A DNA stretch of 64,000 nt, taken from NCBI RefSeq assembly GCF_004340965.1, contig NZ_SLYA01000001.1, positions 1,054,001 through 1,118,000 of the forward strand. The letters are read 5' to 3'. A program made the translations under genes and the position numbers. Below are positions 50,588 to 58,236 of this stretch, piece by piece. The stretch is from Sphingomonas sp. PP-CE-1A-559. GTDB lineage: Bacteria; Pseudomonadota; Alphaproteobacteria; Sphingomonadales; Sphingomonadaceae. The notes under the pieces are model-generated. The model was not told where the DNA came from. It did no database searches and saw only the letters and a program-made list of their open reading frames with translations. The stretch's first letter is position 1; each line of letters opens with the position of its first letter.

Positions 50588-52291
50588 ATGACGACCGCAA
50601 TGTCAGATTCCTTCGACCTGGGCGAACCCCCGCAGCCGGCTAAAACGGATGCCCCCGCCTACCGTGTGCTCGCGCGCAAATACCGGCCGCAGACCTTTTC
50701 CGAGCTGATCGGGCAGGACGCGATGGTCCAGACGCTCGGCAACGCGATCAAGCGCGACCGGCTCGCGCACGCCTTCCTGATGACCGGTGTCCGCGGTGTC
50801 GGGAAAACGTCGACCGCGCGGTTAATCGCGAAGGCGCTCAACTGCATCGGCCCCGACGGCGACGGTGGCCCGACGATCGACCCCTGCGGCGTCTGCGAAC
50901 CCTGCCGCGCGATCGCCGAGGGCCGCCATATCGACGTGATCGAGATGGACGCCGCCAGCCACACCGGCGTCGACGACGTCCGCGAGATCATCGACGCGTC
51001 GCGCTATTCGGCGGTCACCGCGCGCTTCAAGATCTACATCATCGACGAAGTCCACATGCTGTCGAAGAACGCGTTCAACGCGCTGCTGAAGACGCTGGAG
51101 GAGCCACCTCCCCATGTGAAATTCCTGTTCGCGACCACTGAAGTGAACAAGGTCCCAGTGACGGTTCTCTCGCGTTGCCAACGATTCGACCTCCGCCGCA
51201 TCTCCGCCGAACAGCTTTCGAAGCATTTCGCGTGGGTTTCCGAGCAAGAGGGCGTGGTGGCGGACTCCGAAGCGCTGATGCTGATCGCACGCGCCGCGGA
51301 AGGCTCGGCGCGCGACGGCCTGTCGATCCTCGACCAGGCGATCGCGCATGCTGGGCTGGAAGGCGGCGGCGTGACGGCGGATGCGGTCCGCCAAATGCTA
51401 GGCCTGTCCGACCGCGGCGCGGTGCGCGATCTGCTCACGCTGATCCTCGCCGGCGACGGGGCAGCGGCGCTCGCCTCGATGCGCCGCCAATATGATTACG
51501 GCGTCGACCCGCTGTCGGTGCTCCGCTCGCTGCTCGAAACCGTCCACGGCATCACGCTGACCAAGGTCGGCACGCCCGCCGACGCTGCGCAGCCGATGGA
51601 AGAGCGTGCGGCACGCGAGGAATGGGCGGCATCGCTCGGCTTCCCCGCGCTGCACCGCCTGTGGCAGCTGTTCCTCAAGGGCCATGACGAGGTCGCCAAG
51701 GCCGCGCTCCCGATCGAGGCCGCGGAAATGGCGCTGCTGCGGGCGATCTACGCCTCGACGCTGCCCGACCCCGGCGAGCTTGCCCGCCAGATCGCCAGCG
51801 GTGCGACACCTGCGGCTGCACCAACGGCGCCGCCGCCACCTACACCTCCGTCCGGCGAAGCGCCGCCCTGGAATGCTGGATCCGCTGCGAAGGCGCCCGA
51901 ACCCGTCGCAACCGGCCCGATCCTGCCGCCGACGTTCGAAGCGCTGGTCGATCTGCTCGATGAATCAGGTGGCCTCGCGATCGCCGCACGCCTTCGTCAC
52001 GGTGCGCGCATCGTAAGCTATGCACCGCCCGAATTCGTCCTCAGCGGCAGCCGCCCGGTGTCGGCCGACACGCTCGCCGAACTCAACACGCTGTTGAAGA
52101 CAGTGACGCGAACCGCCTGGAAGGTCTCGATCGTCGACGCGCCCGGCCAGCCGACGCTGCGCGAGGCGCAGGACGCCGCCGACGCCGCGGTGCGCCAGGC
52201 TATTCTCGAATCCCCCATCATGAAGGCCGCGGTGGCAGCGTTTCCCGACGCCCAGCTAGAATCGTGGCCCGGCCAAAGGAGCAACGCATGA
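50588..52291 (+). CDS. dnaX: DNA polymerase III subunits gamma and tau
   Basis: A 567-residue clamp-loader ATPase. It has VLARKYRPQTFSELIGQ, Walker A GVGKTST (70-76), a zinc-module cysteine set (C100, C103, C106), Walker B with IIDEVHML, and the sensor region FLFATTEVNKVPVTVLSRCQRF. A Pro/Ala-rich linker at about 400-440 precedes the tau-specific C-terminal domain. The ATG at 50588 or the in-frame ATG at 50600 is the start. It overlaps the ybaB gene by four bases. Confidence 0.96.
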   Translation: MTTAMSDSFDLGEPPQPAKTDAPAYRVLARKYRPQTFSELIGQDAMVQTLGNAIKRDRLAHAFLMTGVRGVGKTSTARLIAKALNCIGPDGDGGPTIDPCGVCEPCRAIAEGRHIDVIEMDAASHTGVDDVREIIDASRYSAVTARFKIYIIDEVHMLSKNAFNALLKTLEEPPPHVKFLFATTEVNKVPVTVLSRCQRFDLRRISAEQLSKHFAWVSEQEGVVADSEALMLIARAAEGSARDGLSILDQAIAHAGLEGGGVTADAVRQMLGLSDRGAVRDLLTLILAGDGAAALASMRRQYDYGVDPLSVLRSLLETVHGITLTKVGTPADAAQPMEERAAREEWAASLGFPALHRLWQLFLKGHDEVAKAALPIEAAEMALLRAIYASTLPDPGELARQIASGATPAAAPTAPPPPTPPSGEAPPWNAGSAAKAPEPVATGPILPPTFEALVDLLDESGGLAIAARLRHGARIVSYAPPEFVLSGSRPVSADTLAELNTLLKTVTRTAWKVSIVDAPGQPTLREAQDAADAAVRQAILESPIMKAAVAAFPDAQLESWPGQRSNA

Positions 52292-52611
52292 AGAATATCG
52301 ATGAAATCCTCGCGATGGCGCAGAACGTCCAGAGCGAGATGGAAAAGGCGCAGGCCAATCTCGACACGATCGAGGTCGAGGGCGCGTCGGGCGGCGGTCT
52401 CGTCAAGGTAAAGGCGTCCGCCAAGGGCCGCATCATTAACATCGCGATCGACGATTCGCTGATGCAGGTCAGCGAGAAGCAGATGCTCGAAGATCTGCTG
52501 ACGGCGGCGTTCAACGACGCACGCGCCAAGGCGGATGCGGTCTCGGGTAGCGAGATGTCGAAGATGACGAGTGGTCTGCAGCTTCCGCCGGGCTTCAAGC
52601 TTCCGTTCTGA
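52288..52611 (+). CDS. YbaB/EbfC nucleoid-associated protein
   Basis: A 107-residue DNA-binding protein, dimeric, usually encoded after dnaX. It has MKNIDEILAMAQNVQSEMEK, VEGASGGGLVKVKASAKGRI and a C-terminal MTSGLQLPPGFKLPF. AAAGGAG precedes the ATG, which overlaps the dnaX stop. recR does not follow directly here. Confidence 0.93.
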   Translation: MKNIDEILAMAQNVQSEMEKAQANLDTIEVEGASGGGLVKVKASAKGRIINIAIDDSLMQVSEKQMLEDLLTAAFNDARAKADAVSGSEMSKMTSGLQLPPGFKLPF

Positions 52612-52636
52612 ACCAAATCGGGTTCGTTTCGGCGCG

Positions 52637-52662
52637 GGAACAATCGTTCTTCGGCCGGCGTT
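52637..52662 (+). promoter_or_regulatory. EcfG-type general-stress promoter
   Basis: GGAAC, 17 bases, CGTT is an exact EcfG consensus match 30 bp before the ATG of the small membrane protein at 52692. Confidence 0.75.
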
Positions 52663-52691
52663 GCGCTCTCCAGTAATCAGGGAGAGTCGCA

Positions 52692-52934
52692 ATGGCCGAA
52701 GAACGTATCGTCGAAACCCCGACCACCCACACCACCGTTATCGAGCGCCGCAGCGGCGGTGGCGGCACGCTGATCGCCGTCGTGCTGCTAATCGCGGTAC
52801 TGATCGGTGGGTTCTACCTGTTCAGCCGCCAAGGCGCGCAGAACAGCAAGGATGCCGCGATCACGTCAGCGGCGAAGAGCGTCGGCAGTGCAGCCGACAA
52901 GGCCGGCGGCGCAGTCGAGAAGTCGACGCAGTAA
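52692..52934 (+). CDS. small single-pass membrane protein, probable stress gene
   Basis: An 80-residue protein with one transmembrane helix (about 25-45, TLIAVVLLIAVLIGGFYLF). A 20-residue polar N-terminus precedes it and an Ala/Ser/Lys-rich helical tail (AAKSVGSAADKAGGAVEK) follows. AGGGAGAG stands before the ATG. An exact EcfG promoter lies upstream, so general-stress induction is likely. No named family recognised. Confidence 0.75.
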   Translation: MAEERIVETPTTHTTVIERRSGGGGTLIAVVLLIAVLIGGFYLFSRQGAQNSKDAAITSAAKSVGSAADKAGGAVEKSTQ

Positions 52935-52940
52935 ACCGGA

Positions 52941-52997
52941 ATGTTTCCCCGCGAAGGCGGGGACCGAGACTGGGCTTCCGCCTTCGCGGGAGAACAA
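52941..52997. repeat. REP-like element, CCCGCGAAGGCGGG family
   Basis: GTTTCCCCGCGAAGGCGGGG and CCGCCTTCGCGGGAGAAC form an inverted pair around GACCGAGACTGGGC. It is the same family as the elements at 32864-32920 and inside the amine oxidase gene (54825-54879). Confidence 0.85.
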
Positions 52998-53065
52998 GGG
53001 AGTGGGAAGGGCAGTTGCAACACCCGATCTGTCAGGCCAGAACAAGTCCGGGGTGACGGAATGGG

Positions 53066-53740
53066 TCAGGATCGCAGGCAACTGTCCAACCCATCGTTCC
53101 GAACTACAGAAACCCGCCGCGACAGCGTATTCCCATGCTTCCGCACGAAACCATGAGGATCGATCGCAGCCCGCTTCTTGGGCAATGGCAAGACGGCGGC
53201 AATCCGCCCCGCCTCGGTCGGCGAAAGCCGCGAAGCGTCGTGATTGAAATACCGGATCGCCCCGGCGTTCGCGCCGTACGTCCCGATCCCGGTCTCGGCG
53301 ATGTTGAGATACACCTCCATGATCCGCCGCTTCCCCCACAGCGTCTCGATCAGCACGGTGAAATACGCCTCGAACGCCTTCCGCACATACCCGCCCCCCT
53401 GGAACAGGAACGCGTTCTTCGCGGTCTGCTGGCTGATTGTCGAGCCGCCGCGGATCCGCCCGCCCTGCGCATTGCGCGCCGCAGCCCCCGCCATGGCCTT
53501 GAAATCGAAGCCGTGATGCGAACAGAACCGCGAGTCCTCGCCAGCGATCGCCGCGCGCGCCATGTCCGGGTCCATCTCCGATAGCGGCATCCAGTCCTTG
53601 GTCACACCGTGCCCGTTGATGACATCGCCCATCATCGTCCAGGTGAACGGCACCGGCACGAAGCGATAGATGCCGACCCACGCGACCGTGATCAGGACGA
53701 AGGCGAAGACGATCTTGGCGGCGATGCGGATAAGGCCCAT
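53066..53740 (-). CDS. mtgA: monofunctional peptidoglycan glycosyltransferase
   Basis: A 224-residue inner-membrane GT51 enzyme polymerising lipid II glycan strands. One N-terminal helix (about 8-27) anchors it. The motifs are AAIAGEDSRFCSHHGFD (catalytic E68), GGSTISQQTAKNAFL, KRRIMEVYLNIAETG and YGANAGAIRYF. The C-terminal tail after residue 205 is unusual and may reflect a late stop. It is preceded by the amine oxidase gene on the same strand with nine bases between. Confidence 0.92.
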   Translation of the reverse strand: MGLIRIAAKIVFAFVLITVAWVGIYRFVPVPFTWTMMGDVINGHGVTKDWMPLSEMDPDMARAAIAGEDSRFCSHHGFDFKAMAGAAARNAQGGRIRGGSTISQQTAKNAFLFQGGGYVRKAFEAYFTVLIETLWGKRRIMEVYLNIAETGIGTYGANAGAIRYFNHDASRLSPTEAGRIAAVLPLPKKRAAIDPHGFVRKHGNTLSRRVSVVRNDGLDSCLRS

Positions 53741-53749
53741 CGCCGCTCC

Positions 53750-55021
53750 TTATGCGATCGGCGCGGCCTCGCCAATGACCGCTCGGGCGGCGCTCACGCC
53801 GGTTTCGTACGCGCCGTGGGCTGTGGAGAAGTCGAACGCGTGGCACGCTTCGCCCGCGAAGTGGATGCGGCCATCAACCGATGCGGCGAGGACGGCGCGT
53901 TGTCCGGCCCGACCGATCCGCGCGTGACTATAGCTTCCGCCGATATAAGGCTCGTGGCGCCAGCGGGTTGCGGCCAGCGGCGTGAAGCGCTTGCGCCAAT
54001 CGCTGCCGAGCAACCCGACCAGTTCGTCGATCGCGAACTGCGCAGCGTCGCCGTCCTCCAGCATTTCCGCACAGTCGCCGCCGAAGAAGCTTTCGACGAT
54101 CGGCCAGCCGAACGGCGACAGGCGGTGGCTCGCCGTGCAGGCGCTGTACGGATTGCCTACCAAGTGCGCGTTGGTCGGCCATTCGGGGCGGTCGACGTGG
54201 AGGAACACCTTGTCCGCAAGGCCGAGCGGAAGGTCCGCGGCGGCGGCGTGCTTGTCGGGGAGCGGTGGGTCGAAGACGATCTGCGACTTGGCGAGGACGG
54301 TAGTGGGGACGCAGACGATCACGTGGTCCGCCTCGATCGTTCCAGCCGGGGTGTCGAGTTGAAGACGACGACCGCTGCGGTCGATGCGCGTTACCGGGGT
54401 CGAGAGGCGGATGTTCAGGCCAGCGGCACGGCTGGCGACGAGTGTTCCGTAGCCTTCCTTCACCGTCCAGTTGTCGTCGGTAGCAGCCTCTTCGTATGCG
54501 GCCCAGTCGTGGAGCGACACTTGGGTAAGGTTTGCACCGTTTGCGTAGCCGGAGATAGCGTCGATCTTCGGGCGCCATTTGTCGTTGGGGGCGATGAAGT
54601 CGGACAGCGGGCGGTCGGGGCCTTCAAGGGCGGCTAGGGCGCGCTCGTTCCAATCTTGGTAAGCTGTGGCAGAGGCTGACTGGTCTTCGGGTGGGAAGCC
54701 GAGGTCCCGCCACTGGGTGCGCCAATTTGCGTCGGAGCGGTCGACGGTGAATCCTGTCGTCTCGGCAATTTCGGTCCACGGGTTGCGCTGGGCAGAGTGT
54801 AACCAGCCGCAACCGGCGTCTACATGTTCCCCCGGGAAGGCGGGGGTCCAAGCTGGGCCCCCGCCTTCGCGGGGGAACAAGGAGGCGAGGGGCAAGCTGT
54901 GGGCTCGGCCACCTAGGCGGTCGCTGGCTTCGACCAGCAGGACCTCTTGCCCCGCATCATGCAGCGTCCGCGCCGCAGCGATACCGGCCACACCGCCGCC
55001 GATGACGACGGCGCGCGCCAT
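53750..55021 (-). CDS. FAD-dependent amine oxidase / NAD(P)-binding flavoprotein with REP-encoded insertion
   Basis: A 423-residue flavin amine-oxidase-family enzyme. The FAD site GGGVAGIAAARTLHDAG (8-24) and SDRLGGRAHS (33-42) are intact, and the C-terminal FAD motif is HFAGEACHAFDFSTAHGAYETG. Residues 48-66 (LFPREGGGPAWTPAFPGEH) are translated from a palindromic repeat dropped between RAHSLPLAS and VDAGCGWLHS, in frame. The natural substrate is unknown. The ATG at 55021 lies one base after the rpoH stop, so the genes may be co-transcribed. Confidence 0.88.
   Translation of the reverse strand: MARAVVIGGGVAGIAAARTLHDAGQEVLLVEASDRLGGRAHSLPLASLFPREGGGPAWTPAFPGEHVDAGCGWLHSAQRNPWTEIAETTGFTVDRSDANWRTQWRDLGFPPEDQSASATAYQDWNERALAALEGPDRPLSDFIAPNDKWRPKIDAISGYANGANLTQVSLHDWAAYEEAATDDNWTVKEGYGTLVASRAAGLNIRLSTPVTRIDRSGRRLQLDTPAGTIEADHVIVCVPTTVLAKSQIVFDPPLPDKHAAAADLPLGLADKVFLHVDRPEWPTNAHLVGNPYSACTASHRLSPFGWPIVESFFGGDCAEMLEDGDAAQFAIDELVGLLGSDWRKRFTPLAATRWRHEPYIGGSYSHARIGRAGQRAVLAASVDGRIHFAGEACHAFDFSTAHGAYETGVSAARAVIGEAAPIA
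54825..54879. repeat. REP-like element inserted in frame inside the amine oxidase gene
   Basis: GTTCCCCCGGGAAGGCGGGGG and CCCCCGCCTTCGCGGGGGAAC form a near-perfect inverted repeat around TCCAAGCTGGG. It is 55 bp long but keeps the reading frame of the enzyme. Same family as 32864-32920 and 52941-52997. Confidence 0.9.
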
Positions 55022-55022
55022 G

Positions 55023-55925
55023 TTACGCAGCCAGCAGGCGCTTTTCGCCGGCAATCCGCATCATCGCCTTTTGCAGCTTCTCGAACGCGCGCACCTCGAT
55101 CTGCCGCACGCGCTCGCGCGACACGCCGTAGACCTGCGACAATTCCTCAAGCGTCTTGGGATCATCCGTCAGGCGACGCTCGGTCAGGATATGCTGCTCG
55201 CGCTCGTTGAGGTCGTCCATCGCCGACACCAGCATCGAGTGGCGAACGTCAGCCTCCTGCGCATCGGCAACGATCTTGTCCTGCAGCGGCGCGTCGTCCT
55301 GCAGCCAATCCTGCCACTGGCCTTCGCCGTCTTCGCGCATCGGCACGTTGAGCGACGTGTCGCCACCCATCGCCATGCGGCGGTTCATGCTGACGACGTC
55401 GGTCTCGGCGACACCCAGGTCGGTGGCGATCTTGGTGACGTGCTCAGGACGCAGATCGCCATCCTCGAACGCATCGAGACGGCTCTTCATCCGGCGCAGG
55501 TTGAAGAACAGCTTCTTCTGCGCGGCGGTGGTGCCCATCTTCACGAGGCTCCACGAGCGCAGGATGTATTCCTGGATCGAGGCACGGATCCACCACATCG
55601 CATAGGTCGCGAGACGGAAGCCGCGCTCGGGCTCGAACTTCTTCACGCCTTGCATCAAGCCGATATTGCCCTCGGAGATCAGCTCCGACGTCGGCAGGCC
55701 ATAGCCACGATAGCCCATCGCGATCTTCGCCACGAGGCGGAGATGCGAGGTCACCAGCTGCGCCGCAGCTTCGGTATCGCCATGTTCCTGGAAACGCTTG
55801 GCGAGCATGTATTCCTGCTCGGGTTTCAGGAGCGGAAATTTTTTGATCTCGGCAAGATAACGATTGAGACCCGCCTCGCTGCCGAGCGCAGGTATCGTCG
55901 CTGGAACGTTGGAGCGGGCTGCCAT
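55023..55925 (-). CDS. rpoH: RNA polymerase sigma-32 factor
   Basis: A 300-residue heat-shock sigma factor. Region 1.2/2 has NRYLAEIKKFPLLKPEQEYMLAKR, LRLVAKIAMGYRGYGLPTSELISEGN and FRLATYAMWWIRASIQEYILRSWSLVKMGTT; this includes the RpoH box Q(R/K)KLFFNLR. Region 4.2 is YGVSRERVRQIEVRAFEKLQ. AAGGGA precedes the ATG at 55925. It lies 57 bp downstream of rluD. Confidence 0.96.
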   Translation of the reverse strand: MAARSNVPATIPALGSEAGLNRYLAEIKKFPLLKPEQEYMLAKRFQEHGDTEAAAQLVTSHLRLVAKIAMGYRGYGLPTSELISEGNIGLMQGVKKFEPERGFRLATYAMWWIRASIQEYILRSWSLVKMGTTAAQKKLFFNLRRMKSRLDAFEDGDLRPEHVTKIATDLGVAETDVVSMNRRMAMGGDTSLNVPMREDGEGQWQDWLQDDAPLQDKIVADAQEADVRHSMLVSAMDDLNEREQHILTERRLTDDPKTLEELSQVYGVSRERVRQIEVRAFEKLQKAMMRIAGEKRLLAA

Positions 55926-55982
55926 GGTCGTAATCCCTTTCTGATGACCCCGATTGCCGCAATGCGGCATGGGCTCGATTAT

Positions 55983-56930
55983 CTATACGTGAAGCTGGGT
56001 GAACAGTTCCTGCATGTCTGCGGGCATTTCGCTTTCGAACGCCAAAGCGATGCTTTTCACCGGATGGATGAACCCCAGATGCGCCGCGTGCAAGGCCTGC
56101 CGGCGGAAACCAAGCGTTTCGAGCAGCGACTTCTGAGCTTGCTTTGTTCTACCATAGACCGGGTCGCCGAGCAATGCATGGCCGATCGAGGCCATATGCA
56201 CACGCACCTGATGCGTACGCCCAGTGTCCAGCCGGCACTCGATCAGCGCCGCATCGCGCAGCGTCTCGATCGTCGAGAAATGCGTCACCGCGCGTTTGCC
56301 GCCCTCGACGATTGCGATCTTCTTCCGGTTCCGCGGACTCCGAGCGAGCGGTGCGTTGACCGTGCCGCTCGGGGGTCGGGGAATACCGCCGACGATTGCC
56401 TTGTAGCGGCGGTCGATACTGTGGTCGTGGAACTGCTTGGCAAGCCCTTCGTGCGCGCGATCGGTTTTCGCGGCGATCATTAGCCCCGACGTGTCCTTGT
56501 CGATGCGGTGGACGATGCCCGGTCGCGCGACGCCGCCAATGCCCGACAGATTGCCGGCGCAGTGATGGAGCAGCGCATTAACGAGCGTGCCGTCAAAGTT
56601 CCCCGCGGCAGGATGGACGACGAGACCGGCGGGCTTGTCAATCACGATCAGGTCGTCGTCCTCGTACGCGACGACGAGCGGGATATCCTGCGCTTCGTTG
56701 TGCAGCGGGGTGGGCGGCGGAATCGTGACGGCGAACACTTGCCCCGTAGCGGCCTTCTTCGCCGAATCACGCCATTCGCGACCATTGAGGGTAACCTGAC
56801 CGGCCGCGATCAGCGCCTTCAGCCGTTCACGCGACATGTCGGGCAGCACTTCGGCGAGCGCACGATCAAGCCTCCAGCCATCCGTGGCCGGCGTGATCGA
56901 TGCTTCGACGATGGAAACCCCCCGGTCCAT
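55983..56930 (-). CDS. rluD: 23S rRNA pseudouridine synthase RluD family
   Basis: A 315-residue enzyme modifying 23S rRNA. An S4 RNA-binding domain (about 17-75, WRLDRALAEVLPDMSRERLKAL) precedes the catalytic domain with HRIDKDTSGL, aspartate D144 as nucleophile, and RRYKAIVGG. It is divergent from the JAMM peptidase gene across 17 bp, so their promoters must overlap. Confidence 0.94.
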   Translation of the reverse strand: MDRGVSIVEASITPATDGWRLDRALAEVLPDMSRERLKALIAAGQVTLNGREWRDSAKKAATGQVFAVTIPPPTPLHNEAQDIPLVVAYEDDDLIVIDKPAGLVVHPAAGNFDGTLVNALLHHCAGNLSGIGGVARPGIVHRIDKDTSGLMIAAKTDRAHEGLAKQFHDHSIDRRYKAIVGGIPRPPSGTVNAPLARSPRNRKKIAIVEGGKRAVTHFSTIETLRDAALIECRLDTGRTHQVRVHMASIGHALLGDPVYGRTKQAQKSLLETLGFRRQALHAAHLGFIHPVKSIALAFESEMPADMQELFTQLHV

Positions 56931-56947
56931 GTCCTACCGATGTGGCG

Positions 56948-57361
56948 ATGAGCGTGACGATTTCAAGCGAATTGCTGCGGCGACTGGTCGCAGAGGCGGC
57001 TGCGTCGCCGGATGCGGAGGTCTGCGGGCTGCTGTTCGGGGCGGAGGGGCGGATCGAGATGGCGGAGGCGTGCGCTAACGTGGCATTAAACCCCGCGCGA
57101 GCGTTCGAGATCGATCCGACTGCTTTGTTTGCCGCGCATCGGCACGCGCGATCGGGCGGGATGGCCGTTATTGGGCATTATCACTCGCATCCAACTGGCT
57201 CGCCCGTTCCGTCTCCGCGCGATGCGGCTCAGGCCATGGGGGATGGAGCGGTCTGGGTCATCCTTGGCACTGGCGGCGCTCGGGCGTGGCGATCGGTCGA
57301 GGTTGGTGCGTTCGTCGAGGAGGTGATCGAGCAGATCGACGATATCGCCACCCCGGCATAG
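56948..57361 (+). CDS. JAMM/MPN+ metalloprotease (Mov34/PAD-1 family)
   Basis: A 137-residue single-domain protein with a full JAMM zinc site: E24 in AEVCGLLFG and H79, H81, S89, D92 in HYHSHPTGSPVPSPRD. In bacteria such stand-alone domains often cleave the C-termini of ubiquitin-like sulfur carriers or are linked to cysteine/thiamine/molybdopterin sulfur transfer. No such gene is adjacent, but the window does hold a ThiS-ThiG fusion that would need cleavage; a link is speculative. Confidence 0.88.
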   Translation: MSVTISSELLRRLVAEAAASPDAEVCGLLFGAEGRIEMAEACANVALNPARAFEIDPTALFAAHRHARSGGMAVIGHYHSHPTGSPVPSPRDAAQAMGDGAVWVILGTGGARAWRSVEVGAFVEEVIEQIDDIATPA

Positions 57362-57472
57362 GCCAGAGAGGATCATCTTTACCGCGCGCCGCACTGTATG
57401 GATCTGCTTCGAACCACACTTGCGCGCCGTTCGCGCCACCGCCAGAAGACGCACTGTAATTAGGGGATTTTC

Positions 57473-58117
57473 ATGACGGTCAGCCCGGTCGATTTCGCGA
57501 GCCTGCTCTGTTCGCGCCTGTGTCACGACCTGCTGTCGCCGGTGGGTGCGCTCAACAACGGGCTCGAACTGCTTGCCGATGAGACCGATCCGGCGATGCG
57601 CGAGCGCGTCATGGAACTGCTCGCGGACAGCGCGCGCGCATCCGCCAGCAAGCTGAAGTTCTTCCGTTTGGCGTTCGGTGCGGCGGGCGGGTTCGGCGAG
57701 CTGGTCGACACGCACGAGGCGCGCACTGCGATCGGAGGTCTGGTTGCCGAAAACAAGCGGATCACTTTCGTCTGGGCGGTCGAGACGCCGGCGATGCCGA
57801 AGTCCGCGGTGAAGGTGCTGCTCAACCTCGCCCTGATCGCGACCGAATCGCTCGTGCGCGGCGGCACGATGGAGGTCGGCGGCGAGGAGAATGACGGCCA
57901 GCTCGAGATCGTCGTCAAGATCGAGGGCGGTCGGATCGTTCTCGATCCCGAGATTCGCCGTACCCTGGTCGAGGGCGAAGGCGTGCACGACGTCACCCCG
58001 CGCGCGGCGGCGGCGTACATGATCAACACGCTGGTCAAGGATGCCGGCGGTACGGTGATCGTCTCCGAACCGGCAGACGGGATCATGATTTTCGGCGCGG
58101 TGTTCAATGCGCGATAG
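57473..58117 (+). CDS. chpT: histidine phosphotransferase ChpT
   Basis: A 214-residue phosphotransfer protein relaying phosphate from the CckA kinase to CtrA and CpdR. The phosphorylated histidine is H18 in CSRLCHDLLSPVGALNNGLELL, followed by a degenerate ATPase-like domain without ATP motifs. AGGGGA precedes the ATG. It is directly upstream of the chemotaxis operon, which may tie motility to the CtrA circuit. Confidence 0.9.
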   Translation: MTVSPVDFASLLCSRLCHDLLSPVGALNNGLELLADETDPAMRERVMELLADSARASASKLKFFRLAFGAAGGFGELVDTHEARTAIGGLVAENKRITFVWAVETPAMPKSAVKVLLNLALIATESLVRGGTMEVGGEENDGQLEIVVKIEGGRIVLDPEIRRTLVEGEGVHDVTPRAAAAYMINTLVKDAGGTVIVSEPADGIMIFGAVFNAR

Positions 58118-58130
58118 GGCGCGGTCTTTT

Positions 58131-58159
58131 ACGATCCTTCCCCGCAAGGGGAGGATCGT
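58131..58159. repeat. single REP-like hairpin
   Basis: ACGATCCTTCCCC-GCAA-GGGGAGGATCGT pairs over 12 to 13 bp with one mismatch, 14 bp after chpT. It resembles one end of the larger GATCCTCCCCC elements. It could also limit read-through into cheA. Confidence 0.7.
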
Positions 58160-58181
58160 AAAGGGGGACGTACCCTCAGAA

Positions 58182-58197
58182 CTAACGCACCCTTAAC
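58182..58197 (+). promoter_or_regulatory. candidate CtrA box upstream of cheA
   Basis: CTAAC, 6 bases, TTAAC differs by one base from the CtrA full site TTAAC-N6-TTAAC, 39 bp before the cheA ATG and just after chpT. CtrA is known to control motility genes in alphaproteobacteria, so the position is sensible. Confidence 0.5.
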
Positions 58198-58236
58198 CTC
58201 CACCATGCATGACAGGCCCTCGAACGCGGGGCCGGC

